Shown one piece after another: positions 23,479 through 35,608 of a DNA stretch of 64,000 bases. A program made the position numbers and the translations under genes. The stretch is from Ascaphus truei. Lineage: Eukaryota; Chordata; Amphibia; Anura; Ascaphidae. The notes beneath the pieces were generated by a model, which was not told the DNA's origin, ran no database searches, and saw nothing but the letters and a program-made list of their open reading frames with translations. Location of the stretch: assembly GCA_036426205.1 (NCBI GenBank), contig CM071573.1, positions 69,367,425 to 69,431,424 on the forward strand. Direction: 5' to 3'. Each line of letters begins with the position of its first letter. The first letter of the stretch is position 1.

Positions 23479-25384
23479 GTAAAACTGTGCCGGCCTGTTC
23501 TGCCGCGTCTCTGCTCTGTATTTTGGCATGGGACTTAGAACTCATTTGCTTCTTCCCAGCGGAGGAATCGGAGAAAACCAGGTTTGATCTGACTTTCAAT
23601 CTACTGGGATTCCGAACAACTTGTATTTTACCGCAAGTGTCACACACACGAAATCCCTATAGTGAATAAGCCCACAAAGGTTAATTGTTTAGGGTTCTTG
23701 TGGCATATGCTGAGACAGTCTAATGTTTATATACTCACCGTCATTACTACTAACCTGACTTGGGATGTTTGTGGTTTCAATAAAAACTCATTATTGCTAA
23801 ATATCCCATAGCAGAGATTTTTACTAGTCTGCTGAGGTTTGAACTAATTTCCTTTATTGATTTATTGATGAGCAAATTAATATTAATAGTTATTTCTGCT
23901 TGCTCCAAACAGGCACTTTCAGCAGCAAAACTGAAAGGAAGTAACATCTCATATGTTGGCCGGAATTAAAAAGTTTTTTTTGTTTTTTTTTTCACAAATA
24001 TAACAAAAGCCGAACAAAGAATTCAAAATAGTTACGTTTTATGTAGTGACTGACAAGTATGGCATTTCAGCTGAAAAAGCGATCCCCCAAATAATTGCTG
24101 CCATAGTGTACATTATTACATTGTAATTTGTAGTATCAACGTTAACTGGTCTAATACAATAAGATTGATTCCTGGATTGTTCACGCTGCAGTGTTCGCCC
24201 TTCATAAAATACATGGATTTTTCCTATTTGAATTCCTGCACTGTCCTCTGTATATTGTTCAAGGAAAAAAACAAACATAACTAGCAAATGGATACAGAGC
24301 TAAATACCCTTTCCTGGTATGAAGATCTGTCGTATTTTAATTGATCTAAGTGCCCTGCGCAAAAACGAAATAAATTCATGTTTGAGAACAGAATCAAGAT
24401 GTATTTTTTAAAATCTGTACCCCTCCCAGCCCGGGGTCTAGGAGATGACATCGATGTGCAATATTTGGCTACTCCGCATAGGTGCTTGTTTAAGGCGGCG
24501 ATGAGGTCGCAAGGATGGAAATAATGGGCGCTAGAAACTTTTGTAGTACAACTTAAGGCTTTATTCATGTCCCCTGGCACAGGGACACCCCACACACCCA
24601 CAACAATGGTGTACTATTCTCTCATGGTTATTGATGAATACTTTACCTCCTCTTAACAGTCAGAGGGAGGTATATCTGCTTTGTTGCTTTACTGGTGTTG
24701 GACCAGATCCCCCTTGTCTTTCGGGGTATTGGACCAGATTCCCCTCATCTTTCAGAGTAACTTCTGTTATACCCCATTTAAGCTGGGCTCTTAGTGGGAC
24801 CCTGGCTTGTCCTATGCAGGAGACGATTATACCTTTGTCCTGTCTGGGAACCGCCACTTCCATACAGGCTGAACCGAATACTGGTATGGATCTACCGGTA
24901 GAGCAGATCCGCCAACACCCAAGAACCCTCTGTCTGAGGCCCTCTATGGCACCTGCTGAATTCCACTAGCTATCTTCTGGGCTCTTGACTTAAAGGGTAC
25001 TGTCCCTATCTACAGCATAATAAATAAGAGGGTCCTGGTCTGTTCTATTTATGAATAAATCCCTATCTACTCCCCCCGAGTCTCCTCTCCTCTTGTCCCC
25101 TCAGAACCTGCATCTCTAGAACCTTTCTCCTATCCTAAATACCCCATCGTGACGTCAGGATCCCTATTGCAACATAGGATGGGGGCCAAGCATACACTAA
25201 CCTGCTAGCAACCCCTTACGAGAGGGGATACAAATCTATAGAACTACATACAGTATTTCCTGTAACAATGAATTCTTCTACTGATTCTAAGGATTTTAAA
25301 TTTATATTGAATAAACATTTATTGTAATCCTCATTATTAATATGACACCAGGTGCGTGTTTCTGTATTTGAGTCTTTGCCAACA

Positions 25385-26025
25385 AGCTTTTCCCTCTAGT
25401 ATATGGCACGGCACCTCAAACCAACCTTAGCAAACTTGACACCCTCTACAATTCAATTTGTCGTTTTGTTCTCCAATGCAACTACAACACACATCACTGC
25501 GAAATGCTCAAAGAACTAGATTGGTCATCACTAGAGTCTAGGCGCAAAGTTCACCTTTCCTGTCTTGCCTTTAAATTCTTTATGGGCAAGCTACCCAGCT
25601 ACCTGAACAAGCTCCTCACCCCTACCACATGTAGCACTTATCACCTGAGATCAGACTCCAAAAGACTGTTCATGGTCCCAAGGCTCAACAAAGTATTCGG
25701 ACGTTCCTCCTTCTCCTACCGTGCACCCCAAAACTGGAACAATCTACCGGAGACTCTCACATCCACCACCAGTTTAAGTTCTTTCAAATCTAAGGCTGTC
25801 TCACATTTTAATCTGGTCTGTAACTGTTTCATTCGCCCATAACATATATTTTCTTTAACTGTGCATGCAATGTCTTGTATATAATGTATATTCTGCTCAT
25901 TTATGTAACTGTACTTGTAACCTTGTATTATTTGTCTTAACTCTGTGCCCAGGACATACTTGAAAACGAGAGGTAACTCTCAATGTATTACTTCCTGGTA
26001 AAATATTTTATAAATAAATAATTTC
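25385..26025 (+). mobile_element. L2/CR1-like LINE 3' end
   Basis: An open frame includes KLDTLYNSICRFVLQ, LKELDWSSLESRRKVHL, FGRSSFSYRAPQNWNNLP and SLSSFKSKAVSHF, the usual C-terminal reverse-transcriptase tail of L2-type LINEs. A short 3' UTR ends TAAATAAATAA (about 26013-26023), consistent with a microsatellite-type LINE tail. It is 5' truncated and lies just upstream of an NDST2 exon. Confidence 0.8.
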
Positions 26026-26084
26026 TTGCTGCACTTTTACATGTTCCCTATGCATATTCAGCTCTTTATCCTTTCCCTGATTAG

Positions 26085-26255
26085 CACCAGCGAGCGCATA
26101 GCGACCCAGTGGCGGTAAACTACACCTTTGCCCAGGTGATTTCAGCGGGGCCGCGCGCTCCACCGGATCTGCGGAACTTGCAGAGTCGCTGCCTGCTCCC
26201 AGGATGGTACGTTACACACCTGGAGAGGTGGCTGACATACTACCCCCCCAACCAG
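26085..26255 (+). CDS. NDST2: NDST2 exon, sulfotransferase domain
   Basis: The acceptor cctgattag|CAC and donor AACCAG|gtgagt give 57 codons, phase 0 (residues 380-436). [19 protein letters not shown] starts it and [15 protein letters not shown] follows. The HQRAHxDP block after WYQ is characteristic of NDST and its histidine is part of the substrate cleft. [13 protein letters not shown] matches the more variable family segment. Confidence 0.95.
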
Positions 26256-26729
26256 GTGAGTTTGCACCAGGTATTCATTACTTTTAGAAATACTATGAGC
26301 CAGTGTTATGTCATCTCATAAAAGTTAGATTTCTGGGCACAGTGGAGTTGAATTACAACATTGAGCTACAAAACATGTTATCACCTATAAGTGCCAAGTA
26401 CTACCAGGGGATGTGGGACCCGTGTGTTTTATTGTAATGTTTCTTACACATACAGAGATCTGTGTCTAAGATACGCCAACTGTTTAACTAAACAAGATGC
26501 ACAACATAAAGCTTCAATTTGCAGATAACCAACATATGAAGAGCAATATATAGCTATAAAACTGCCTGGATGCATTTTCTAAGCTTTTCTCATGGAATAT
26601 TGTTCTGTGAACTTCGTTACAAAGCAATCACCCAGCAATGGATGAGTAGTGGGGTGCAGTTATTGGGGGTACTCCATTGCTTGTGCAGCTGTTCCAAACA
26701 CTGCTAACCGGCGACATTTTCTGCTACAG

Positions 26730-26839
26730 GTCCACATCGTGGACGGTCAAGAGCTGCGCAGCAGCCCAGCCGCCGCCATGGACAACATTCAGAAGTTTTT
26801 GGGGGTGACTTCTCATTTTAACTACACACAGGCCCTCAA
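26730..26839 (+). CDS. NDST2: NDST2 exon, sulfotransferase domain
   Basis: The acceptor gctacag|GTC and donor CTCAA|gtaagt give 36 codons plus two bases. The peptide begins [20 protein letters not shown] and contains QKFLGVT, the family motif 'VQKFLGV' preceding the C-terminal disulfide loop. It is completed to lysine by the first base of the next exon. Confidence 0.95.
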
Positions 26840-27176
26840 GTAAGTGTGCCGCCTGTCATAGCACTGCACGCTGCTTCCGACATCCAGTCTTACAGTAGAT
26901 CTGTCCCTACGAGGTGTTCTGTGAATTACACGTTAGAGAGCGGCTTATAGAGGACCATGCAGAAGATTGGCACTTCCATGCCAACACCCTCACTGTTCGT
27001 TTGCATATCTGTAACCAGAATCCTTTGCACCAACAGCATATTAGGCCAGATTCAATAAAGAGTGGTGGGCTTTAACATCCTTTAGTGAACCGGGGCCTTA
27101 TTGTTTCAAAGCAATGAAATTGGTCAACGTGGGTAGTTTAAAGAGTATTTCAGAATTGAGAGTTAAAAAGACAATA

Positions 27177-27368
27177 CAGGCGGTCCTCGGTGTCCGATGG
27201 CCCGCTTTCCGTCATGCCTTATCCGATGCCGCATAATGCAGTCCCGCTGGACGCATTATCCAACGTCCGACGCTCACCGCCGCGGATGAACATGGTCCCG
27301 CAATCCATCGGCTGTTATCTGACAGCAGGACGCGGGACGCCTTACGTCGGATAAGCGAGGACCGGCTG
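27177..27368. mobile_element. pogo/Tigger-like MITE with TA duplication
   Basis: Termini CAGGCGGTCCTCGG and CGAGGACCGGCTG are flanked by TA on both sides (27175-27176 and 27369-27370). The CAGxxxxxCCTCG start with a TA target is the pattern of Tigger/pogo elements. It is about 192 bp, GC-rich and non-coding. Confidence 0.75.
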
Positions 27369-27530
27369 TACTTTATTCTGTTTTTCCGTTGTTACCCCCT
27401 TTTTTGCTGGAGGGGCCAGCTACACGTCGCATCGTGGTTGCGTTTGTATTGATAAATCTGTGTCTCCGGTTTGGACAAACAAGGTCGATTTCTTCCTGTC
27501 AAGCATTTCTTTATCATTTACACCGGGCAG

Positions 27531-27633
27531 GTTTGATGAAGCCAAGGGATTTTGGTGCCAGGTGGCAGATAGCGGGAAGACCAAATGTCTCGGCAAAAGT
27601 AAAGGTCGGAAATATCCTGACATGGAGTCATCG
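27531..27633 (+). CDS. NDST2: NDST2 exon, C-terminal disulfide loop
   Basis: The acceptor ccgggcag|G and donor GAGTCATCG|gtaagt give 34 codons after completing lysine. [10 protein letters not shown] and [15 protein letters not shown] contain the two cysteines that form the conserved sulfotransferase-domain disulfide in NDSTs. The KSKGRKYP block is near invariant in the family. Confidence 0.95.
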
Positions 27634-28170
27634 GTAAGTAGAACACTAGCCACATGCCCTGACCTCAACAGGCAAACACGGGCATTGCAGGGATGCCGTC
27701 AGTTACATTACAGCTCTTCAAGACTAGAGGCGCTGCTTTCCCTGAGTTTAGAGGTGCGGTCCCACTTAATACCAAAGTGAACTAATGGTATCTTTAGTGG
27801 ATTAAATAGAACTGATTGGTGCCTTTTAAAAATACTTATATTTATCAGATTTTTTTATTATTAGCTTTATATTTTTGCTATTTTTCCTAGTAATTTTTTT
27901 TCCCCATTCTTTATCTAATCTCTCATGATGAGATTGTTTGTTTGTGTTTCTACATTTGTAAATTGTCAGTTTATTCCTTTCCTAGCTTTTCTTTGTGAGA
28001 ATAATGCCACAGTTATTTAGCCAGAAATAAAGTGGAGACCAATAAGGATCAGATAAGAGGATGTTATGGGATCCTAAAAACCTTTTTCAATAGGTGACAA
28101 AGTGAAATGATGACTTGAAAGAGGCGATCCAAGCAGGCGATTCAAAAAATTAATGAATTTGACATTAGGA

Positions 28171-28537
28171 TTGAAGCAGGGGGTCTCCAGAGCTAAACCC
28201 CATTCATTTCAACTCCGGGGACCCCCTGCTTCTGAAGATACTTACCTCTGTATGGGGTGCCAGTAGCTGCTCCCCTCTGCTAGCAGGAAGCACATTATGG
28301 AGCAAGCTCCCGCGCATGGCAGGCTAATAGGAAGCCGTGATGTCATCATGTTCGGCTTCCTATTGGCTCATGTGACTCGGGAGCTTTAAACTTTGCTGCG
28401 ATACTGGCACCCCATTCAGAGGTCTGTATCTCAGGAAGCAGGGGGTCCCTGTAACTGAAATGAATGAGGTTCAGCTCTGGAGACCCCCTTTCAGCTCTGG
28501 AGACCCCCTTTCAGCTCTGGAGACCCCCTGCTTCAAA
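28171..28537. mobile_element. Foldback element with three 20-bp tandem units
   Basis: The left arm TTGAAGCAGGGGGTCTCCAG is inverse to the right end CTGGAGACCCCCTGCTTCAA. Inner arms (GGAAGCC...GGCTTCC) pair too. The right arm contains three copies of TCAGCTCTGGAGACCCCCTT (28471-28530). It is non-coding and its transposon family is not assigned. Confidence 0.7.
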
Positions 28538-28604
28538 CGGCTTAGATTGCTCCTTTAAAGATGGAAGACGATTTATGTTGATTTTGTTTTCTCCATTCCT
28601 GTAG

Positions 28605-28730
28605 TCCCGGGGTTTCCTATCTGATTTTTATCGTGAAAACAACATTGAGCTGTCCAAGATGCTAAACAGACTGGGCCACCCTCTGCCAACGTGGCTGCGT
28701 GAGCAGCTTCAGAATTCCAGCAGGAGCTGA
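28605..28730 (+). CDS. NDST2: NDST2 terminal coding exon
   Basis: The acceptor cctgtag|TCC opens 41 codons and TGA at 28728-28730. [20 protein letters not shown] is followed by [12 protein letters not shown], the typical C-terminus of the family (helix ending PTWLR). The visible fragment totals 548 residues against about 883 for the whole protein, so only the N-terminal 335 or so are missing. No inactivating change is seen in any of the twelve exons. Confidence 0.95.
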   Translation, partial: SRGFLSDFYRENNIELSKMLNRLGHPLPTWLREQLQNSSRS

Positions 28731-30060
28731 GCCCCGTCTATTCCAGGCATCCAGATGCCACTGCAGCCCACAGGGGAGCAGTGAACAAACAATGCAAAGG
28801 TTGGAAAAGACTTCTGCAAAAAAAGACCCTGCTGCCACATTAACTTTGCCATGGTTTGCTGTCACCTGTGGTGATGAACATCAGCAGAAACGTCACTTAT
28901 TTAAGGGGATTGACTTTATTCTCATTGCTCTTGTGCAGTGACGTGCATCTCATTCAGTCAGCAGTGGCAATGGCCTCATGGACCCTGAAAGAGGCCGTTG
29001 GATAGAAGGCACCTCTTGTACAAAAACATGAACCATTTGTTTCAAAGCTTCTGCATCTGGGACACAAGGAAAAGTTAAGAGAGCCTTTTTCAGGCGAGGA
29101 ACGGTGGATATTGGGGTCATCCTTTGGTTTGGATGATGGGACAAATGGTTCCCTTTGTTGGGTGGTATGGTTGGTCTTGTCTGGTCATGGGAGCCCCTCC
29201 TTCTCAGGCTTTGACCCTTTCAGTCTCGGAGTGGCTTGGATTTGTTCTGCAATGTAATACAGGTCCCTCTGGCCGCAATGGTCATTAATCAAGCTGAGGA
29301 AAAGAGTATTTTAAGTCCATTGTAGCACTGAAATCTGTTTTTTTGTTCCGTGCATTAGTTTACTCAAGTACCCCTGTAAAGTTATTTTTCTCCCCATCAA
29401 ATAGCCTGCATCAGTACTTTAATCCCTAACAGAGCAATAGTCATTGCTGGTCTGTTAAACTCTGGTTCCCTAAGGTGGCTGCTTAATCTCCCCCTATCAG
29501 TGTCAACGCTCGTGCAAATACAGGAAGACCGACACTCTCCGTTCTCTGTGCCACTTACACCAACGGTACAAAAGCGACATTGTACAAAACCCCTTTCTTT
29601 TTTTCTCCTGTGGAAACAAATACCCAGCTTTGGCTGGAAAGGGTAACATAGGAAAGGTGTAACTGCAGGTGTTAAGTGGGCAGTTTTTTTTATTTTATTA
29701 AATTGTTGCAAAAATGATATAGGTGTATATTCCACAGCAATTATGTGTCAGGGGGCAATTTTTGGGACACAGACTAGTCCATAGTTACCCTCCAGTTGCA
29801 TTGTTTCAGAGTTGGCTCCTGTATAACAGTCTTTATTTAAGCTGAATGAATTCTTCTCAGATTCCAATTAGAACCCCCCCGTTTGCACACCCCTGTTCTA
29901 TCCTATAGAAATCTAGGATTGCAATGATTAATTGCTGCATAGCTTAGAATAGCTTTCCATTTGCAATTGAATAATTTAATAGTACAATCTTGTCTGAATG
30001 GATGAAGGTTGTTTGAAAAAGACAGACTGATTGCTCTGAGTGTTGCACTTTGTTTTAAAT

Positions 30061-30066
30061 AATAAA
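30061..30066 (+). promoter_or_regulatory. Candidate NDST2 poly(A) signal
   Basis: AATAAA 1.33 kb after the NDST2 stop. A second AATAAA is at 31126-31131. Which one is used cannot be told without transcript data. Confidence 0.35.
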
Positions 30067-31125
30067 CAGAGGTCAAATGTAATTTCGAGAGAGAGGGAAG
30101 TACAGGATTAAATGACTGAGGTTAAGGCGCTGGAGAAGTGAATGTGAGAAGCAAGCAACTATTAAAGCTGCAGTTCTAGCTGCTGTTTAAAAAAAAAAAA
30201 TATAGGTGTATATATATATATATTCCCCCATTCAATATGTGCATCAATACAATCTGCACACTGACAAGTGATTAGTTAAGCTGCAGATCGATCCGTTCTC
30301 CTGTGATCGATCGCTTGCTTGGGGCTATTTAATTCAGTTCTTGCACAGCATTCTGGGCTATGTAGGCTGGAATATGATTGACTGGGCAGTTCCTAGATAC
30401 AATTGGTTCACTGCTAGGGCGGGGCTCAAGAGCCAGAGCCTCTCTCTATCAGAAAGGGGAGGGGGCTGTCACTTTGAAAATACTTCCTACATTAGAAATA
30501 TTAAAAATGTCTTAAAAACATTTTTTTTTTTTTTTTTAAATGCTACAAGTATTTTCTCATAGTACAGAACTGATTTTAAAAAAAAAACAAAAAAACACAT
30601 GTAGGATATTGCTTGAACTGCTGCCCCAGTGATTTTAGAGCAGCATTTCCTATAACAGCAGCAAGTGGATACAGTAACATTGGATGTTACCACCTCATTC
30701 TCTAACATTGCCCCCGCACGAGTTCTTAATTATCATTTCGCTGTGATTTTAGTATATTTTAGTACACCTACACAATATTTCTCCATCGTAGAGGAGACGA
30801 TGGAAAAAGGGGGCATTTAAGCTTTTTAAGTTAAGCTATAGGTATTGTGTATTTTGTAAAATGGTCAATTTACCCTTGTATGTTAAAAATGTAAATAGTA
30901 TGCAATATAGTATTTTATGCCATGTGCCCTTTTCAGGGGGTAGTCCTTGTGCAACCAAAAGCTTAAACACAAAGAAAATAAATACATGTGGTATTTTACC
31001 AACAATCCCCTCTGCTGACCCCATACCCCCACCCCCTGCACTGGAACCCTCATGTATTGTGTCATTCACATTGAATGATGATAATGGATAAATTTTTGGC
31101 TCTCGCAGCTGAACACAAGTGTCTA

Positions 31126-31131
31126 AATAAA
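31126..31131 (+). promoter_or_regulatory. Alternative candidate NDST2 poly(A) signal
   Basis: AATAAA followed by AGCTAG and, about 45 bases on, a T/G-rich stretch. Position only; no transcript evidence. Confidence 0.3.
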
Positions 31132-31849
31132 AGCTAGAAGTAGCATTCTGTGGATTCACTAAATGTTCGTTCTTTCTGCTGCTTGATTTTGTCATGGTTT
31201 AGATCTATTCTCAATAAATACATGCACAATGCTGGGTTAGGCATTCAGAATATAAATGTACAAATGTTTATGCATTGTTCACCCTCTTCAGATGCTGTTT
31301 TGAGTGGCTCAATGTAGTAGAGAAATAATCCGATCTCATTGTGTAGTGTTTCAAGGTTCAGACAGATGTAAGGGATGTTAGCAGGAAAGGACAGAGGCTG
31401 ATTCATCATGTATTTTTGTGAGCTTCAATACGGACATATTTAGTTAAAATTGCCTCTTGAGCATCTGCATGTTAACTGAGAATACACCACAATATTTAAT
31501 TTATATTTGCTTCCCCTCAAGGGCCATCGAACAATTACACCCAATCACACACAGGTCCATGTATTCTCATCCTTCATTCTATAGGAGGTACAGCTAATGT
31601 ACCTGGATACCACCAGTTTTTAGAAATCTGTTATAGCCAAATACTGAATGTAAAAATAATCAGTTGGTGCTTTGGTGTCAGGTGTTAAATTGCTTGATAA
31701 ATCATTCCGATGTCTATGAAATTAGCTTTGATAAAGACAGAGCTTGGAGTCTGGCGTCTGCTCCTTACATGTATGTATATTTCAGTGTGTCCAAGCTATA
31801 CACACTACAAATAAGTATGTTTTAAATATTTTTAAACTACATTTTGTAC

Positions 31850-31855
31850 TTTATT
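31850..31855 (-). promoter_or_regulatory. Candidate ZSWIM8 poly(A) signal
   Basis: TTTATT on the plus strand reads AATAAA on the minus strand, 1.8 kb past the ZSWIM8 stop. If used, the two 3' UTRs would overlap or nearly meet. Confidence 0.25.
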
Positions 31856-32481
31856 TCAAAGCTACCATAGTCCAAAATAGCAATTATGTAGCAGTAGCAC
31901 TTCAGCACTTGTAGTAAAACTCTGTGTAATAAACAAATGTGGCAGATGTTAACATTAATTAAAAAGGGGCTGACAGCCACAACATGAATGCTTTGGCAAA
32001 ATCAGGGCAGAATCTTCTCAACCTTTTTCCTATGGACTTCTTACTGTTGCAGCGATAATCAGACTCATGTTACTAACCTACCTGTATGGACATTACACCA
32101 ATGTAATTACATTAGATAGTGAGACTATTTCATTTCAGTTATAACACCTGCTTGACTATTTTGTAGTTTGATCGATGAATGACCTTTTTCAATGGATAAT
32201 TATATGCAGGGCCTGGTAAACCATAAACCACAAGAGTAAGTTTTTTCAGTGTGTATAGCAGCTGTGAATACCCTAAATATTATTATGGGAAAAGACACAT
32301 TGCAAACCCTTCCAGTAATGAAGAGTTTAATAAGTGCTACAGCAGCATCAAAAGGAACCTGAACTGTATCCAACAGCTTCTGAAATAGCTTAGCCTGTTA
32401 TACACACATACAGAGTTGGGGGTGCTGCTAATCTACCCACAGTGTCCTTTTTAAAGGGGAGAAAATAGAGAGTAATCCAGG

Positions 32482-32622
32482 CAGGGGTGGGAACTCCAGT
32501 CCTCAAGGGCCACCAACAGGTCAGGTTTTCACGATACCCCTGCTTCAGCATAGGTGGCTCAATTGTTGACAGAGGTACCTGTCCTGTTGGTGGCACTTGA
32601 GAACTGGAATTGGCCACTCCTG
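32482..32622. mobile_element. hAT-type hairpin MITE, family A, shortened
   Basis: Starts CAGGGGTGGGAACTCCAG and ends GAATTGGCCACTCCTG. The central part of the right arm is deleted. Confidence 0.85.
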
Positions 32623-33667
32623 TTCTAGCAAGTGCTGTCTCTCTTAAGTATGTGGCTGGTGATTAGTGTAAAGAAAGAAAGAAATATATATATTTTTTTA
32701 ATTAGGAAACAAAAATAAGAATGCATAAACCGACCACCAGAAATGGGAGTCGGTGCTGCTGGGCGACACTGCAGAATACAACAGCTAAAACTTCAACCAG
32801 CCCAATGCCTTAGAACCTGGATACCGCAGCAGCTTGCTGTTGATGGTAACTCAGATAAGCCCTGCATGGTGATGATGAGGAGGAGCAGAGAGCTATTTCA
32901 GTTCCAAGTGTTGAAGATGTTGTTGTCTGGGGACATCATGGTTCACTTCAGTCTTTTCTAGTGGTAGAACAACCATGTCCACTTTGTCGGCCTTCACCAC
33001 CCAAGATGGCATATGCACCAAAATAGAAGCCAATACAAACAAAAAACATTGATAAAAGCCAAAATAAATATTTTTCAAAAGACAGAACTCACAGAAGACA
33101 GACACGCACACTGCCAACCGCCCCGAGGGGAGAGGCGAGAGCGAAAAGGAAGAAGCGAGGACCCAAACTGGCCACTCTTGCCCTTTTACTACACTGAAGG
33201 GAAGTTCTAACCAACAACCTCAGGAAGGGGGAAGTTAAAGTTGTTTTGCAATATAAGGAATGACACATTAAACTAGTCATTTTAAATGTCTTAACTAAAA
33301 TAAAATTATAAGTATATATATAATAATAATAAAAAAAAAAATCCAACCTAGTACAAGCAGTTCACATGGGTGCAACCACATGTGTTTACCCCTTCACTGC
33401 TGGAAGGATTGTGAACACAGTCATTCTAAAGCTGGTTACTACGTTCCTACCATTGCAATAAGCAGGAGCTGAGATTACCATCTTGAGGATGAGTATATTG
33501 GCTGGTATCCCAAATCATCAATACCTCACTGCCTAAAAGATCAGGGGTTACAATGGAAGTGGTGAAACGTTCAGTCTTGCAGGTGGAAGTTGTGTAGTGT
33601 CCTACTCATTCTGAAGAGGCAACAGCCCCAGGACTCATGGGTTGCCCTGCAAGCTGCGCCTGTGATG

Positions 33668-33871
33668 TCACGGGGAGAACGTGGCCATTTCCAGGGAAAC
33701 CCGTTGCCATAGCTCCTTGGTCTGCTTGCCCCGCTTCAGGTTTTGGAGGATGTCATTGAACTGCATTGCTCCCAAAGGCGTCAGGCAGAATGCGCTCCTG
33801 GCGCTGCGGATGGCATTCACAAAGTCATCATAGTCAGCTGGGGTCAGGTGAATGAGCCGATGGTGGATATA
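33668..33871 (-). CDS. ZSWIM8: ZSWIM8 terminal coding exon
   Basis: On the minus strand the acceptor cacacag|TAT opens 67 codons and a TGA stop (33668-33670). HHRLIHLTPADYDDFV is followed by AIRSARSAFCLTPLG, FNDILQNLKR and KELWQRVSLEMATFSP at the end, the conserved C-terminus of vertebrate ZSWIM8. ZSWIM8 is the substrate receptor of a Cullin-RING E3 ligase that ubiquitinates AGO during target-directed microRNA degradation. The C-terminal half seen here contains no named catalytic motif. Confidence 0.95.
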   Translation of the reverse strand, partial: YIHHRLIHLTPADYDDFVNAIRSARSAFCLTPLGAMQFNDILQNLKRGKQTKELWQRVSLEMATFSP

Positions 33872-33937
33872 CTGTGTGGGGGGGGGGAAGGAAAAGAAGA
33901 GGAAGTCAGGACTTTTAAATCATTTTGTTCTATAGCA

Positions 33938-34052
33938 CAGGGGAGCTCAACTCCAGTCATCAAGCCGCCACCCTCCCCCCCAAAAGACTGCGCCTCTGAT
34001 TGAGCCACCTGTGCTGAAGCTGGGATATCTTGAAAACCTGACATCGGTTGTG
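33938..34052. mobile_element. hAT-type MITE, family A, truncated
   Basis: CAGGGGAGCTCAACTCCAG start, then CCTCTGATTGAGCCACCTGT and the inverse arm. The 3' terminal repeat is lost. Confidence 0.75.
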
Positions 34053-34391
34053 TCACCTCAAGCCACAGTACAACCCAATGTGTTCCATGCTTGGGAAATA
34101 TTCCTACCAGCATCTATTTCCTGTTCCTCAAATTCATCGGATCAGTCAAAATCTGGCAACACTTTTACATACAAGGACATCACAATTAAAAGAATGGTGG
34201 AAAAAAATAACATTACATGTCAAATGCGTACAGGGACCTCGTGTCCAAACGAAGAACAGTGGCATGTTGAATATGGATATTCAACAGTCAAAAAAAATAC
34301 TGTAAATTAAAAAAAAATGTATTTGTAAACCTAACATTTCAATGGTCACGGCTGGAAAAACACACTCATCCACGACAACCAAGATTAAGGG

Positions 34392-34448
34392 GCCGTGTGG
34401 AGGTGATGGAGCCGTGTGGAGGTGATGAAGCCGTGTGGAGGTGATGGA
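34392..34448. repeat. 19-bp tandem repeat, three units
   Basis: Three head-to-tail copies of GCCGTGTGGAGGTGATGGA with one or two mismatches. The array abuts the foldback element to its right. Confidence 0.85.
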
Positions 34449-34454
34449 GCGCTG

Positions 34455-34617
34455 TGCTGCAGAACGTCTGGGGAAGAAGAGGAGTTGTCAATCACTGCTC
34501 TGCTTTCTGAAGTTATGTCCCACAATAGTTTGCTTGGCACTATGCAGAGCGTTGTGGGACACTAATTCGGGAAACGGTGGTGATCGACAGCTTTTCTTCT
34601 CAAGACGTTCTGCAGCA
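34455..34617. mobile_element. Foldback MITE in ZSWIM8 intron
   Basis: The left arm GCTGCAGAACGTCT...GAAGAA and the right arm TTCTTCTCAAGACGTTCTGC are inverse, and inner arms (TGTCCCACAA / TTGTGGGACA) pair as well. Family unassigned. Confidence 0.65.
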
Positions 34618-34815
34618 GCTGCAATCTTTCCTACACCATACCCCACGGTCAGCGTACAACTGGCTTACTGCGCTGAAGCAATGTGACTAGGTGACATTTT
34701 TCTAGCGCTATCCATGGTCAACAAATGCTTTGGAAGTTTTCTTTTACCATTTGTATCTAATATGATGGGACTGTCCATCCTCAGCTCTACAAGTAAATTG
34801 TTGTGTCTATTTTGA

Positions 34816-34905
34816 TATCCCTGTTTCAGCACAGGTGGCTCAATCAGAGAAATCTGTTTTGAAGCAGGCCTGAAAGCCTGACCTGTTGGCAGCCGTTGGC
34901 AGGAC
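34816..34905. mobile_element. hAT-type MITE, family A, fragment
   Basis: Contains GATATCCCTGTTTCAGCACA, GGTGGCTCAATC and part of the inverse arm. Both termini are missing. Confidence 0.65.
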
Positions 34906-35608
34906 TAAAGCTTTAATATGTCTACCTTCTATAGGAACTGGTGCTTCGCCCCCCCCCCCCCCCCAGTGCCCTATAGACATACAGCGTATGCATGAAGGGT
35001 GGCAAACACGATGATGCTCCTAGGGTGTTGCCGGGAATTCTAGGTGGTGATCGCGATCAGCGGAAAACTAAACGGAAGGGGCTGATTGGAAGTGTTGGAG
35101 GTGGCAGGACTCTCCAGCACTGAAGGGGTTAACAATATAATTCTGGTGATAAGGTTAACCGACAAATTGTGATGTTTTCTATGGGACAGATGTGGCCAGA
35201 CTAGCTATCCCCCCACCCCCAGGTAAATTAAAATGCTCAAGCATGACTCAATAATGGGAACTAGCGCCCAATGCCCAAAACGAAGTAAGGTGTGCGCCTG
35301 CTCAGGAGGTCACATGCTTTGGATGTAATATTTTGTGATTGTAACAAAATTAACAAATTGTAATAGATTAAGGGTTCTCACTACCATTTGGAAAACAATT
35401 CTAGAAAGTCTGGTTCACATGAAAGCTAAAGCGATGCAAATCAGTAGCGCAGAAACACCAGATTATCTCAGATTGGATGTTTCCTAGAACACATTTGAAG
35501 TCAGAGGAGCGCTGTCCACCAACCAGCTACGTGATCAATAACGACTAAAAAACAACAACAGACTTGCAGCCACCTGAGCGCACAGCGGATTCACAGGCGC
35601 TGCGTTAC

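Larger units (their letters stand above)
28731..33667. other. Intergenic and 3' UTR interval between convergent genes
   Basis: This holds the NDST2 3' UTR from the left and the ZSWIM8 3' UTR from the right. I see no coding region with homology or splice support. It contains one family A MITE (32482-32622), a solo hAT-like end (GTTTGCACACCCCTG near 29880), poly-A/TA runs (30190, 30520) and several candidate poly(A) signals. Confidence 0.75.

Noticed and set aside
25504..25842. A 112-codon open frame as a host gene
   Set aside because: It is the C-terminal tail of an L2-type LINE with its 3' tail.
29868..29900. A separate hAT MITE
   Set aside because: Only a single terminal-like GTTTGCACACCCCTG is visible; the other end was not found.
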